Source: Stercorarius parasiticus
Lineage: Eukaryota; Chordata; Aves; Charadriiformes; Stercorariidae
Length of the DNA stretch: 64,000 bases
Assembly (NCBI GenBank): GCA_013396915.1
Contig: VWZL01002017.1
Coordinates: forward strand, 83,139 to 147,138
Direction of reading: 5' to 3'
Every line of letters starts with the position of its first letter. Within the stretch, counting starts at the first letter, position 1. A program made the translations under genes and the position numbers. The notes below the pieces were generated by a model that saw only the letters and a program-made list of their open reading frames with translations, was not told where the DNA came from and did not search any database. Shown in pieces: positions 32,040-44,022 of this stretch.

Positions 32040-32890
32040 GTGTATATGGAGGTGTGAGTGCCAGTCACTGGTGAGGGGCCCATGGGTCAAAAAGGGCCAT
32101 GAGACTGCAACTGGAGTTGAAGCCAGCAACAGTTGCTGAAGCCAGCAACTGGAGAGAAGGGAAAGCGTGCCTGTTGTGTGGGTATGGGTTTCAGCATGTG
32201 TCCTTGCTAGTGAATATCACGCTGGACTACCTACAAGCAGGATAAGAGTCTTGGCAGCCAGGTATTGGAGTGGCCGTAAACAACCAGAGGGTCTGAGAGT
32301 TGGCTACTGGAGGGACTGTGGTGTCTGGGTGTCAGCTGCTGGGAAGGCTAGTGGAGAGACCTGTTTGTGTATGTCTGTGGTGACGGGGAGGACAGGGATC
32401 CAGGGGCCAGATACTGGGGCGACTCAACAGCTCAGTCCAGTTATGGGGGAGATCCGTAGGGCATGTGTGTGTCTGTGTAGGTATGCAAGGAAGTCTGAGT
32501 ACCAGCATCAAGGTTTGCAGGATTCAGAGGTTCATATGTCCAAGTGCCAGCAGCAGGGGAGACCAAAGATGAGGGGAAATTACTGGATAGACTGTCTAAA
32601 AGCACATCAGCTACTGGAGGGACGGTGTGTGTGTGTATGTATATATAAATATATGTATGTATGTATATGTACACATACATGCACACATACACATATATTT
32701 ACCACTAATGGGCTTTCATCCTCATCAGTCGGAGAATGTAACAGGATGAGGCCATTGGTGCTGTTTGTGTTTGGTTGAGTGTTGTCTGCCTGTGTTGCTC
32801 TGTAGGACCATAAATATGTATGTACGTATTATGTGCATGTGTGGCTACTAGAAATACATGCTCAGCCTTGCTACTGGGGGGAACTGGGGC
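32040..32890. repeat. Degenerate minisatellite, unit around 'gtgccagctactggagggactgtg'
   Basis: A motif of the form GAGTGCCAGCTACTGGAGGG plus a TGTG-rich spacer recurs with many changes at about 32054, 32251, 32301, 32321, 32404, 32493, 32538, 32609 and 32868. Examples are GTGAGTGCCAGTCACTGG, TTGGCTACTGGAGGGACTGT and CAGCTACTGGAGGGACGGTG. Spacers grow into a real TG/TA microsatellite at 32624-32700. The lack of stops gives a 203-codon open frame (32167-32778), which I treat as a by-product of the repeat and not a gene. Confidence 0.6.
32624..32700. repeat. TG/TA/TACA microsatellite with inverted halves
   Basis: A (TG)n and (ATGT)n run is followed by its near-complement (ACATACA, GCACACATACACATATA). 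The right half can fold back on the left, so the tract can form a long imperfect hairpin. It sits inside the minisatellite block. Confidence 0.8.
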
Positions 32891-33114
32891 TATGGAGCTG
32901 TGTCAGGCTCGTCTGGATTCAGCCTGGATTTGGCAACACCCAGCACTCTGGAATCCTCTGAGTCCCAAAAGCTCAGATTTCTTTTTGTGCTGTTGGAGAA
33001 CTTAGAGCTTGTCTGTCTCACAGCTAAAATAAATCAGACCCACTGTATATACAAAATCCGAAGTCAAGGTGGAGAAACAATTTAATTATGACTACAGCTT
33101 TGCAGAAATGTGTA

Positions 33115-33200
33115 GGGCCCTAATTCAGAAAACAAGTATTTGTCTAACTGTAGACATATAAAGTGTACCCAGACTTAGTTATGCTCAGATTTAAGCACCT
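33115..33200. repeat. Old amniote interspersed repeat ('GGGCC-TAATTCAG' type)
   Basis: GGGCCCTAATTCAGAAAACA begins it and TTATGCTCAGATTTAAGCAC ends it. It resembles a reptile/bird repeat with GGGCCTGATTCAGCAAAGCA and repeated TTAAGCAC steps. It is decayed but keeps the start and step pattern. Confidence 0.5.
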
Positions 33201-36200
33201 CTTTAATAAGGTTTTAATGAAAACAGGAAGTAATTTTCATGGCTGAGTTAACAGTCAAGGCTGTTGTTCCTAACTCTACTTCTATCCACAATAGCCTCAG
33301 CATTTATTAGTGCTTCCAAACCAGGTTGGGTGTCTTTTTGGGTGTATGGACTAAGCTTCACACAAGGCTTTCAATAGACTGGCAACACACCTATCATGCA
33401 GTGAGGACACATGCCCCACCCATACGTTCCCTAGCTTCTGGGACCTGCTCTGAGAGTGACGGTTTCTTCTCATTCATCGCTATTCCAGCCAAGCCTGTCT
33501 TGTTAACACACTGTTTTCCTTTGATGGTCAAGCCATGCTCAGGGGGAGAGATGGATTTGAACATCTTCAGGCCAAAGTGGGCCTGTAAACTGAGTCCCCT
33601 GCTTCAAAGAGATTGATATAGTCTTACGCAGTGGCAAATATATACAACTGTAGGGCATCCCTGCCGTGGCAGCGAAGAGCAGGCTGACCTCCCTTCCTCT
33701 TTGGTGCCTAACCTCAAAAAAGGGCTTGGGGCTACAAATCCAGACCCGAGAGAAGGGCCTGAATCTGGTGGCCCTTGCGAATACCCTTTAGTATTCTCTT
33801 ATGACTACAGTAGACGGTTCCTACATAGCCTGCTGGCTACTGTCATTCCCAGGTGACTAATGCTCCTCTGCTGCTGCCCGGGAGCCAAAGGAGGCTCTGG
33901 ATTCAGCCCGCAGCAAGGAAAATGCTACAGTGCTGAGCACGTGCGTGGGAGCAAACACATCGGGAGCTGGAAAACTGGGGGAGCTCTGAACCCTCCTTAT
34001 TCTCTGGCTGCAGCTCTGCCCGCAGAGAGGGTAACTGCCTGCAGCTGGTCACCCTGGCTGCCTTCCTCTCTGCTGAAGGTTGCCACCCCCACTGGGTGAA
34101 ACACTACGCAAAATGCTCCCTGAGCCTCCGTAGGCAAAATGAGGTGGGTCAGAAGAGCTCCTTGGTTGCCCTGTATAAACTGACACACTTCTGTTTGAGC
34201 GAAAGGCAGCAGCGACGAGCAGCAGTAGGTGATAATCTTTCAGTTGATGTCATGGCAGCAGAAAGAAAACTTGATCAAGGCTGAGGAATTTATTTGAGCA
34301 GGGCAGTGGAGACAGCACCCTAATTCTTATGAGAGGATTAAAAAAAAAAAGAGCCTTTGGATGTTTCCTGACCGCCCTTCCTGTTCACCAGGGTTTTCAG
34401 CTTTGCCCCCTCAAAAAGGCATCAAGAATGTGGCAGTGCAGGCTGGATACAATACATGCTAGACCCATGTCATTTGTGTATTTTCTGCTTTTTTTATGGG
34501 GAAACATGCATTTCACAGCAGAGACAACTTCCCAAAGTTGTGACTTTTGGGAAGCTCAGGCCATGCACATAAAGGAAGGATCTCTTCTGTCTACCCAAAC
34601 ACCAAGGGATGTCTTGAGTATCGAAACTAAGGCAGCTTAAGCACGTTGGCTCTCAAATGGGAGATATTCAGTGCTTTCTGAATGCCAAGCCCACACGTCT
34701 GAAGTTTAATACATCTCATAAATAGGGGTAACTCGGAATCACAAGCCATCTTGGAAAGTCTTGGTCTGCATGCAGTGCAGTACCACAGTATAGGGGCACA
34801 GTCTGTCTGTTTCCCTGTGGTCCGCTCACACGCAGCTGTCATAAGTAGCTCTGTAAAGAAGGATTCTGCCCAGTAATAAGTGCCTGCCAGATCACCTGCC
34901 TGCTGCATAAACCACCTGAGTTTTTACAGTGGAGTAATACACAAGCCAGACCTGCCAGACACTTAGAAAAGCAAAGCAGAACAAGAACAAAGGTGGCAAA
35001 CACAAAGCAACCGCAGAGAGGTAAGGATGGACCGAGCTGGAGACAGGATTCAGCAGCAGATGGTGTAAGAGGTTTTAACCTCTTGTGTTTGTGTGAACCG
35101 GACAGTAATAAAGTACACCAATCCAGGACTCATTAACATGCAGTCCTGTGGCCGGTTCCTAAACCAGTTTCTCCAGGTGGATTTTATTGTGCCATGAGCA
35201 CAATTATTTTTCACAACATTATTTTCATGATAGGCTGTTAAACATCAAATTACAGCATTCCCATGCCTTCAGGCTTTTTGTAACAGTAGGAGAAATGGTG
35301 GGCTGGAGAAGACAGCTGGGTTTGCACGTGGTATATGTCAGTTTACTTAAGCAGAACCTTTTTACTGCTGCTGGAGGAATGCAGCAAAAGGTCAGTGCTG
35401 AAACTCCACCAAAGTAAGCTGAGCACACATTCCAGCTGTGAACATATGTTCACTCCTTGCTTGATCAAAAAAGAAATTTCAGAGCTCTGATACATGCTTG
35501 CCTTGACCCTGCTCCATACCGCCTGTCTAGTGTGCATCAGACAAACTATTCTTTAACCCTGCATAGAAAACGCATTCTGGTTAAAGGATGGTTGGAATAG
35601 TTGCGTATCATCATTAGCTGCGTAATCTTAAACTGGCCCATGCATATGGAGGAGTGCATGATAGTGTGGACCGGGATGTCAAGAGGAGGTGTGTTGTATG
35701 AATGCACCTGACCCTTCCAAATGAGACTCATCTTTGCAGAGGAAAAATAAACTCAATGTTATTATTTAGCTCTTGCGTTTTCCTTGCTTCTGTTTTCTTC
35801 AAATGTTTAATCTTCTAGAGTCTACCTGATCTGGCCAGTGCCAGAAGCAGAATTCTGCACTAAGAAAATGCACAAAGAAGCCACACCAACTTAACTGGGC
35901 TGTTAAAAATTACAGAAGTGAAACTCTTATAGCTACAAGAACTTTTGGCTGATTTAGAACATGCCCTCATAACATCACTTGATAAAAATAAGACTCTGAC
36001 TTTTTAATAGAACAAATTACTTAGGTTTTATATTTAACTGCAGTCACTGTTAAAGCTATAACTGGTTTTCAGAATATTTTAGGAATCTGATCTTGATCTT
36101 CCATATGTTAAAAGCCATCACAACAAATACCTTACATTGCAGTTCCTGACGGAGAAATAACAAGGTGGCTGCAGCCTCAAATACAAAGCATTTATTTTGT

Positions 36201-36447
36201 GCTTAGGTTTGCTACTTTTATATCAGAGTAAGTATCAAAAATTATCATTTCAAGGCAAGGAAGGAGGCAGTGTTGAACCACAGAAACTTGCAAAACTGCA
36301 TGATATTTGGAGAGAGGGTGCTGATGTTCTAGTTACTCACAGCCAGCTCTTCAACAGCTCCCAGACTCCAGTGTGAAAAATGGCACTAGTATTGAGGACC
36401 CCTTGATGCACCAGGAGCAGAGGATGTTTTGATACAGAGTGGTGGGT

Positions 36448-36490
36448 TCCTTTCTGAAAATGGGACTTGCAGGCTTTAAAAATATTACCC
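36448..36490. repeat. Old amniote repeat ('GAAAATGGGACTT' type), copy 1
   Basis: TTTCTGAAAATGGGACTTGC is followed by AAAATATTACCC. It fits a repeat known from reptiles and birds with TTTGAAAATGGGACTTAGGC and an AAATTTTACCC end. A better copy is at 43975. Confidence 0.4.
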
Positions 36491-36889
36491 AATGACCGTT
36501 GTAATCAAAGAGATTAAAACTGGGTTTACTGATCTCACCTTGTCTCTGGGTTGTGCCTCGGAGGGAAGCTTTAGTCAGTTTAACTGTACTGAGCAGTCAT
36601 GGATTAGTAGCAAAACATCTAGAACCATACACAGACTAAAAAGAGGGTGTTAAAAATACGAGGTTTAAAGAACGAGGCCTTTCATGGCAAAAGCCCAACC
36701 TTTTCTTTTTTTATATCGTTTTTTACTATGGGTACTATATGGGATGACCACATATTACAAATTCAAAATGAATAATAATTTGGAGAGTGGAAACAACATG
36801 CCGTGTAAATGTAGTAGGCATTTGAGAAAGAATCCATCACTAGTACCAGATTAGTTTATTTTCAACAAATTGTAGGAAAAGCTGATACA

Positions 36890-37385
36890 GTGAGGGTAGG
36901 GCTGGCATCCAGCCGGACCCTGAAAAGATGGAGGAATGGGTTGACAGGACTCTCATTCAGCCTGGCATTAAAAAATGCAAAGCCCTGGCCCTGGGAAGAC
37001 ATTATTCCTGGCAATAGTACAGGCTGAGCACCGACTGGTGAGGTATTAGCTTTGCTTTTAGAAGAGGCTGGGGATCCTGGTGGGGAGCGAGCTGAACCTA
37101 AACCAGTAGTTGTGGTAAGGAAGGCCAAGCACAGACTGGGCTGCATTAGCAAGAATGCAGCCAGGAAGCCGAGGACTGGGGGAAGTGACTATATCCCTGT
37201 AGCTAGCACCGGTGAGACCGCGTCTGGTGTGCTGTGTCCAGTGTTGGCCATCCCCGCACAAGAGAGAGGTCAACAAATCAGAGCGAGTCCAGTGGAGAGC
37301 CACTAGGATGCACAGGGGACTGAAGGACAGTGAAGATGTTCAAGGAAAGGCTGAAGGTGCCCTCAGCAACTTACAAGGATCAAGG
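36890..37385 (+). mobile_element. CR1 LINE fragment (end of ORF2 and start of 3' region)
   Basis: Sense to the + strand. Conceptual pieces match the end of CR1 ORF2: a 'R-TLKRWEEWVDRT'-like part near 36910-36950, 'AKCKALALGRHY'-like near 36970, RKAKHRLGCI near 37120, and the vertebrate CR1 'VRPHLE-CVQ' region near 37210-37240. This is followed by TCCAGTGGAGAGCCACTAGG (37288 on). Stops and frameshifts break it and it is 5' and 3' truncated. Two short open frames across it (37052-37306, 37212-37394) are pieces of this element. Confidence 0.85.
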
Positions 37386-37399
37386 TATTGTTAAACTGT

Positions 37400-39094
37400 T
37401 TGTAGCATTTTAGAGCTTTAGCCTCCTAGTAAAGAAAAAATATTTTTGTTTGTCTCAGAAAGATGCCTTTTGAATAAAGTCCTGGATATCATCAGGGAAA
37501 TTATTATCTCATCCTTATGTGGAAAATTCACAAAATTTGAATGCTGCATATATGTCATAAATGTATCCCTTCTTCAAGCACAGAAGACACCGACAGAGCG
37601 CAACTCTAACAGCTTTCTGCAGGAACTGTACAGGTCTCATAGAATGACGAGAGCTGATATAATGGTTTAGTTCCACTTTTTTAACTCCATATTTTAGCTT
37701 TTCCGTGTTTCTTTTTATAATCTCTTTACTAACCCTGTTATTGCACTGAGATACAGCCTGTCTTGTCTCCTTCACCTCTTCTCTAATACTGAAACCAAAA
37801 AGGTTCACTAACTCTGCTTTTTTATACCCTCTGCTCCTTAGAGCTTCTAATCTTGAAACTACTTCTACATGTGCCTATCTTTGCTGCTGTAAGTCAGGTC
37901 AGTTCAGCAATCTGCTGCAGCATGTGCCTGGTTTTGAGTGTGTGAACAGTCCCAGGTTCCACAGGAGCCAACAATCACAGACTCCAAAAGTGCAACTTGC
38001 TAAAAATTAGGTCCCAGCCACCTGTCGCATATATTTGGTCTTCGATGATGTAAGCCACAACACTGACTAGCTGTCTATTCCCCATATATTTTTTAGTGTT
38101 TGCTCCGTATTTTAACCACTTCTATTTTTTCCTGTATGCCCCTGCAGATCTGACGTTCTCCTCACAATTTCCAAGGTAAATTTCCATACCTATGCCTGCA
38201 AAAGTCTCCTTCTAGTCTCTTTTGGTATCTTTAAATACCTCACCATCACCCTTCTGTCTCAAAATGAAGTGGTTTTGCTGTTCTTCTCCTTTTTTCTCCA
38301 TTTCTTGGGCAGATTTTTTCCCTTAATATTTCTTGGCAGAACTAAGTCTTATCAGTTACACAGCCTTAAACAGCTCACCTGTCTTGTATTCCTGTTCCCT
38401 TGGAAGGTCTATACAAAATTGGACTTCCTCAATATGCTATGGCATAGCTTGAGCCCCCTTTGCTGCATTACTCACCCTGTTGAGGAGCTAAAAATTACCA
38501 TATTCGCTTCCTTCTATTCAGAAAAGGAGCTAAAGGAACAAAACCTGAATTACTGCATTTATATATGAAAATTCATCCTGTTTGCAAATCTAACCAGAAT
38601 GTAGATCACTTCTGAAATAGCCCCATTTCTTCATTTAGACAATGAATTTCCTCTTTGGATGAATTTCTGATGGCTAACTGAGCTTTAGCCACCCATGTAG
38701 GTAGCTTTCTGAGAATGCAGCCTGAAGCTTTACTAGGCCTCTGGTGATGAGAACAGGATATAATTTTATATGCACATTTTGGAAGAGGGAAGGAAAAATC
38801 TACTGTTACTCTTATAGATCCAATTTAACCTTGGGTCTCTTCTAATCAGTCCTGAGAATCAATTTATTTATACTAAATAACAAAGAAGTAAAACTCCCTT
38901 ACCCTCACATTTACCTTTGTCTATTTATAGAGGTTCACATAAAGAGCAACCTGAAAGGAAAACACCATCTCCATCTTCAAGCTAAAATGACATTTTGGAG
39001 CCATGGAAAAGTTCAAGCTGACAGCTACGTGATTTATGCTCCCAGGGACTGAAGGCAAAGCACTGAATCTTTTGGACGGTTTTAAGGACAAAGT
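37400..39094. other. Intergenic stretch without recognised features
   Basis: AT-rich, with pyrimidine-rich parts (for example 38260-38330). The open frame at 38269-38568 is leucine- and phenylalanine-rich because of T-rich sequence and is not supported as a gene. I see no repeat I can name. Confidence 0.5.
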
Positions 39095-39200
39095 TCTAGA
39101 AGGAAAAAATATTTACCCTTTAGAGTGGTGCAGCACTGGAATGGGCACTCAGGGGGGCTAGGGAATCTCCTGTCTTTGAGGATACTTTTTCAGAGCCCTG
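39095..39200 (+). mobile_element. CR1 LINE 3' region, left part of a split copy
   Basis: TTTACCCTTTAGAGTGGTGC, AGCACTGGAATGGGCACTCA and the GAGGATACTTTTTCAGAGCC stretch follow the CR1 3' region (GGTGGTCAAGCACTGGAACA...GGA...TTTTCAAGG). The copy breaks near 39200 at CCCTGAGC and seems to resume near 39640. Confidence 0.65.
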
Positions 39201-39639
39201 AGCGCACCTGGCAGCTGTAATTGCTCCATACAGCTCTACCTATACCCTCCAGACTGCACTCTTTTGCCCATGGCACCAGGAGCTCCCTTTAAGCTCAGGG
39301 CTGCGCCTTCAGTCCTGGCCTAAGCTACAGCATAAGTGTTTCTGTGTCTGTCTGGTTCCCAATGGCTTCTGTGCTGCTGTTTGGATATCCTGGTTTCACG
39401 TGGGACCTGACTTGTTACCTTGCCTTTGTGTGCTGAGCCATGGACTGTCGATGGGACCTGTTAGTATCAGCACTCCTGCTCTACTCATCCAGTTTGGGCG
39501 CTGGTGAGGACCTCTGACTGTGCCCTGGCTGAAGGCACTGCTGCTGCCCACATTGCAGTCGCCCGCAGCTGCTGGCTTGCCTTCCCTTGTGGAGCAGCCC
39601 TGTTCTTACTGCTGCCTGATGATGTTAAAGATTTGACTT

Positions 39640-39740
39640 GGCAACCTGCTCTTGCCTTGGAGTTAGCACTGCCTGGAGCAGGAAGTTGAACTTGATGAAC
39701 TCCCCAGGTCCCTTCTAATGTAAATCTTTCTGTGACTCTG
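39640..39740 (+). mobile_element. CR1 LINE 3' end, right part of a split copy
   Basis: GCAACCTGCTCTTGCCTTGG, AGTTAGCACTGCCTGGAGCA, then TTGAACTTGATGAACTCCCC and AGGTCCCTTCTAATGTAAAT match the CR1 end (GTTGGACTAGATGACCTCC...GGTCCCTTCCAACCTAAAT), with a degraded terminal repeat. Together with 39095-39200 it suggests one CR1 with about 430 extra bases inside. Confidence 0.75.
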
Positions 39741-42183
39741 ACTCAGTAGTTACTCAGGGAGTTAAGGAATCAGAGAGAAGATTAATGGGGAAGGGCAGGA
39801 GAAGACGTGATGAGTTCTTCAGTAATATCATTGACAGTCTACATTTCCTCCCTTCATGACCTATTACATGGTTGCTCTTTTTGTACGTGCAATACTGTGA
39901 TGGGCACATTGCAGAACAATGTTGAAACCAAAAAAATGAAACACCCAAGGAAGAAACAAGGTATTTCTGCAACGGGCAGGATAAGGCTGAGTCTGTGAAA
40001 CCTGCCACGGGTATGACAGGGGAAGAAACAGGGAGCCGGAGTCCCATGGCTCCTGCAATTTAATTTCAGAAACATAAAGGATTTGGAGAATCTATTTTTC
40101 TTGCTGTGGTTCCACAAAGTATTCAGAGCATGACCCAGCTTTTGGGAGGTGACTGGTGAGACTTGTGTTCCTGAACTCCTGCTAGCCCTAGGGCGCTTAA
40201 TCACATGGAAAGCACATGCAGCTGATTACAGAAGCCAGGGGTTTCCAAACCCCTGCATGGATCACTTAGCACAGGCTGGACTTCTGATGCCCTTTAAAAA
40301 GTTCTCCCACATGCAGATCTGGATGCAAGCAGGGTGAGGATGAGGCACGTTGTGCAGCCACTCTCCACCCACCCTTATGTAGCCGGCAATGCGCAAATGC
40401 TCCAGCATAAAACTACGGAACGTGGTCTTTGAAACATTCCCCTAGCCCCCCAAAACATCCAGGATACTGCAGCCAGGATACTGAGACACCCGCCTGATAC
40501 AAGTATGTGTGAAGTCTGCAAGGCTTCAGATTATGGCCTTGAGATTGCTTTTCAGACTCCGATTGAGAAACGCCTCTGGGCCATTGGGAGAGAGGTGCAA
40601 GAGGTTTCCAAACAGACACTGCCACTGCAGATGCTGCTGGATCCGACACCAGTCCACATACCTTTACCTGCAGTCTGCTGCTCCATTGGCAGGTAGGCTG
40701 CAGGGTGCTGGGGAAGGGATTAATCTCCAGAGTAAAAGACTTCCATTTAGGTGTCTCCATGTGACTCAGCTCCTGTGAAACACAGAGCTTGTCAATGAAG
40801 GTAGTGAGGTCCCAAGAGTGCTTCAGCTCACCCTGAGGAATAAACTACTGGCTGGTGAGCTGTGTCGGTTACTGGGTTCCTTGATTGTATTAACTAGATC
40901 CTCACTGATTGTACTGAAAGATTAGGCCTTCACTGCATATGGACCCTCCAAAATGTAGGCACCTTCAGTCTGGTGTCTGAATATAAAGCAGTTTCCCACA
41001 CCAAGTAGCCTAAGGACTCTTTTCCTAGAACCAGTCTCTCCTCTCACGGTGGGAGAGCAGTAACTCTCACCTCCCCTCACTCTGCAGTAACTCATTCAGC
41101 CTTCCTCTGTGGAAGAGCAACACGACAACAAGAGCTACACACCTGTCTGCCTTATGGGATTTTCAAGAATTCAGATGTGGTGAGTGCAGCCAAAACATGA
41201 AGTAGTGTTCCTTTCCCTCACCTCCTGGGGACCAGCAGGCAATGCAGGTGTGTGCTAGAAACATCTGTTATGCTTTGGTTCAAGTCTTGTATTCCTTTTA
41301 AAGACTAAACTGTATTCCCTAAGTACCAGGGATCTGAGGAGTTTCACTTCCACCCCTCAGGCAGCTGTGGCCAGGACTCAGGGATGCAGTATCTATCCAC
41401 ACAGCATCTTCCTATCTTCTCTTCCCCCACCAACACAGCAGGGGGAATGGGGAGAGGGTGGGGGAAGAGGACAGGGCGAGATGTCAAAGGCAGGATTCTT
41501 TCTGTGAAACAAATGAATCACAATGGCTATCAAAGCTGGACTACAAGCTTTAGACCCTCAGTGTTGCCTGCCCTGCAGGAAAAAAGCTTGACAAAACCAG
41601 GAAAGAGTTCAGATGACTGCACAAAAAGCACAGGATTCCGACTTCTCTGAAATTTGAGGAGGGATCCAGATGAACAGATGAAGAACTGACATGCAAGAGA
41701 AAGGCCTCAACTGAGCTAATGACACAACACAAGGAAAACATAGCCACCTGGTATAACGGCAGAAAGTGCCTTTAACCTTCTATACTGGATTGCAGCAAAT
41801 GATCTGAATGGCTTCCACAGTTAGGAATCACCCAGACATGTGGCCAGTTGGCCTCTTAGACAAAACCTCATCATCACCACCAACAAAAACAAGTTATTTT
41901 TGCTTTCCTATTAATAATGCTACCTAACTGGGGCATTTAGCGTCCCTGTTCCTGCAGTGTCCCTGTTCCTGCTGTAATGAGAAAACCATACACGTAACAA
42001 TCTAAAACCAAATTAAACATGTTCCATGTCATTTCACTTGTCTAATAAATAACACTGAACAGATCTCTGTGGGGGCTGGCGGCTGTCACTTCTTTTTTTT
42101 AAGCTCAGCATTTTGCCCTCAGACTGCCTGTCCTTGTGGAGTGGGAACAGCTGAGGAGGTGATGAGAGAGGCAGAGTGGGCTG

Positions 42184-42270
42184 GTGTGCAGAACACCAGC
42201 TTGGGAACCCACAGGTTCACCATGGAATCACTGCTCTGTCTTATGACAGTCATTTCAACCTTGATAAGAT
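42184..42270 (+). mobile_element. Weak MIR-like SINE candidate
   Basis: CAGAACACCAGCTTGGGAAC, AATCACTGCTCTGTCTTATG and ACAGTCATTTCAACCTTGAT follow the order of MIR segments (AGAGCACTGGACTTGGAATC...CTGTGAC...GTCATTTCACCT), but divergence is high. Confidence 0.3.
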
Positions 42271-43974
42271 ATTCAGAGGCAGACACGGCACCTCAGAACT
42301 GTTCTTGGTGAGATTTTATTGTGCCATGAATGGAGAAAGACCAGAAAGCCAGCTGCAATAAAATACACAGAAGGATTTTTCTGCACTTCTAGAAAGCTCC
42401 AGATCGCCAGGTCTCATTCCAACTGCACTGGCAAGAGCTCCACAGGGGAGTCAGTGCAATCACCAGCAGCTTTGGCTGTTCCCCTTCTGGCTCAACGCCA
42501 ACTGCTTCAGCAGGCTATGTGGGCTACTTTCTTCTCCCAGACCCTAGAAGAGAAGCTGAAACACAATTTCCTTTCCCACAGGGCTTCATACCTTTGAGTT
42601 TCCATGCCGAGCTATAAACAGGCATAAATTTAGGACAGCTCTTGTGCAGAAAACCGAAAAGATAAAGGATGCTAGTTCGGCTCTGTTCCATCATGGTACA
42701 TCGAGAACAGCTCTGCTGCAAGAAGGTATTTGTGGTCATGTCATTAAGAGAAAGATTTGCCCGTTACCCTGTCTGTGTGCAAACACAGCAAAATTGCTCT
42801 GTGTCCCTATGGACTAGCTTCTGCGGTAACTCATCAGGAGAAAAAGATGGGTGTGTTTGATATTTCTGTGCTTGACATACCCTCTTCGGAATATGAATTT
42901 AGCATGAATAAGCAGTAAACCCAGACTTTTTCCAAGCAAGCAAGCTTTTTTTTCCCCCCCTCTTCCCTCCAAAAAAATAGCAGGAATAGGTACTGTCATT
43001 TGTGCCTGCCTGTAGGAAATTAGTATGTGAAAACTCAGTGACAGCCCTTGTGGCAGAATGGGAAGATAATTAGTTTAAATTACTTTCTAAGTTGTTTAAC
43101 GAACCCATTCTCTTACTGATGTATGCACATGCACCAGGATGAATGTGCCCAAGTGGCCTGTGTGGACATGGAGGACGAGGGAGCCCCTTGTTAGGTCTTC
43201 ACTACGTATCTTAGGTTGCCTTTGACTGGAGATGATAAACTGAGTTCGAACAGGTCTTTTATTTGCTTTAGCAATCAGCAGTTATAATGAGGTGATACTT
43301 TTGCTTCAGAAGCTTCTAAGAGTCTTAGGCAAGATTGCCGTCCGTTGTCATCTTTATTCATTTTGGGTATCTGGATGGTTACAAATCTGCCTCTCTGTTG
43401 GATAACAGGAAGAGAAGCAACAAATGCAGTGTGCTATAACCCTTTTTGTCATCCTCCTGCTACCAGAGCTCAGGTCTTCTGCTGATTAATCGCCTATGCT
43501 GTGGCCCTAATACAATCTAGTCTTGATGCCAACAGCACACTCCTCATTGTTTACCAGTTTTATGGTTATTAGTCAGGTCCTTGGATATCAATACAGGCCA
43601 TCCCTGCAACGTTTCTTCTATTATTTTTTTCTGCTAACTTTCATACTGTGCTTCATATTTCATTCATAACTAGTCCTAGTATTTGTGTTACAAATTCTAC
43701 ATGCTGGCCAACAAACCCCATTAGCTTAAAGATGGTCCGATGGGGTTCCATGGTTATATATGGGCTAACAGACTTTTATGCGAGTTATCCAGAATCTGCA
43801 ATACTTGCCCTGCCACAGCAGTCAGATTTGTCACCTGGAAATCTCCCATCTCCTGTGTTTCACCACCAGCCTGGGTCTTCAACACAGCCAAAGTGAACAA
43901 TTTTAATCTGTCCTTCCGTGTGTGAATGAGGCATTGCTCTTTCCAGGCCTTAAAATAGGGAGAGACTTTTAAGA

Positions 43975-44022
43975 GATTTGAAAATGGAGCTTAGGACCCT
44001 AAGTCATCACGCATTTTTGAAA
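43975..44022. repeat. Old amniote repeat ('GAAAATGGGACTT' type), copy 2
   Basis: GATTTGAAAATGGAGCTTAG, GACCCTAAGTCATCACGC and ATTTTTGAAAG keep the pattern TTTGAAAATGGGACTTAGG-CCTAAGTCACTTAGGCA-TTTTGAAAA of an imperfectly palindromic repeat seen in reptile and bird genomes. Confidence 0.55.

Larger units (their letters stand above)
32891..36884. other. Intergenic region with no supported gene (second part)
   Basis: About 4 kb between the minisatellite and a CR1 fragment. Several short open frames overlap on both strands (for example around 34330-34640 and 35190-35420), but none has recognisable protein similarity or splice context. Two old repeat remnants are listed separately; otherwise I see nothing. 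Confidence 0.6.

Noticed and set aside
32167..32778. 203-codon open frame
   Set aside because: It spans the degenerate minisatellite and a TG/ATGT microsatellite; the repeat composition avoids stops. No protein similarity is recognised.
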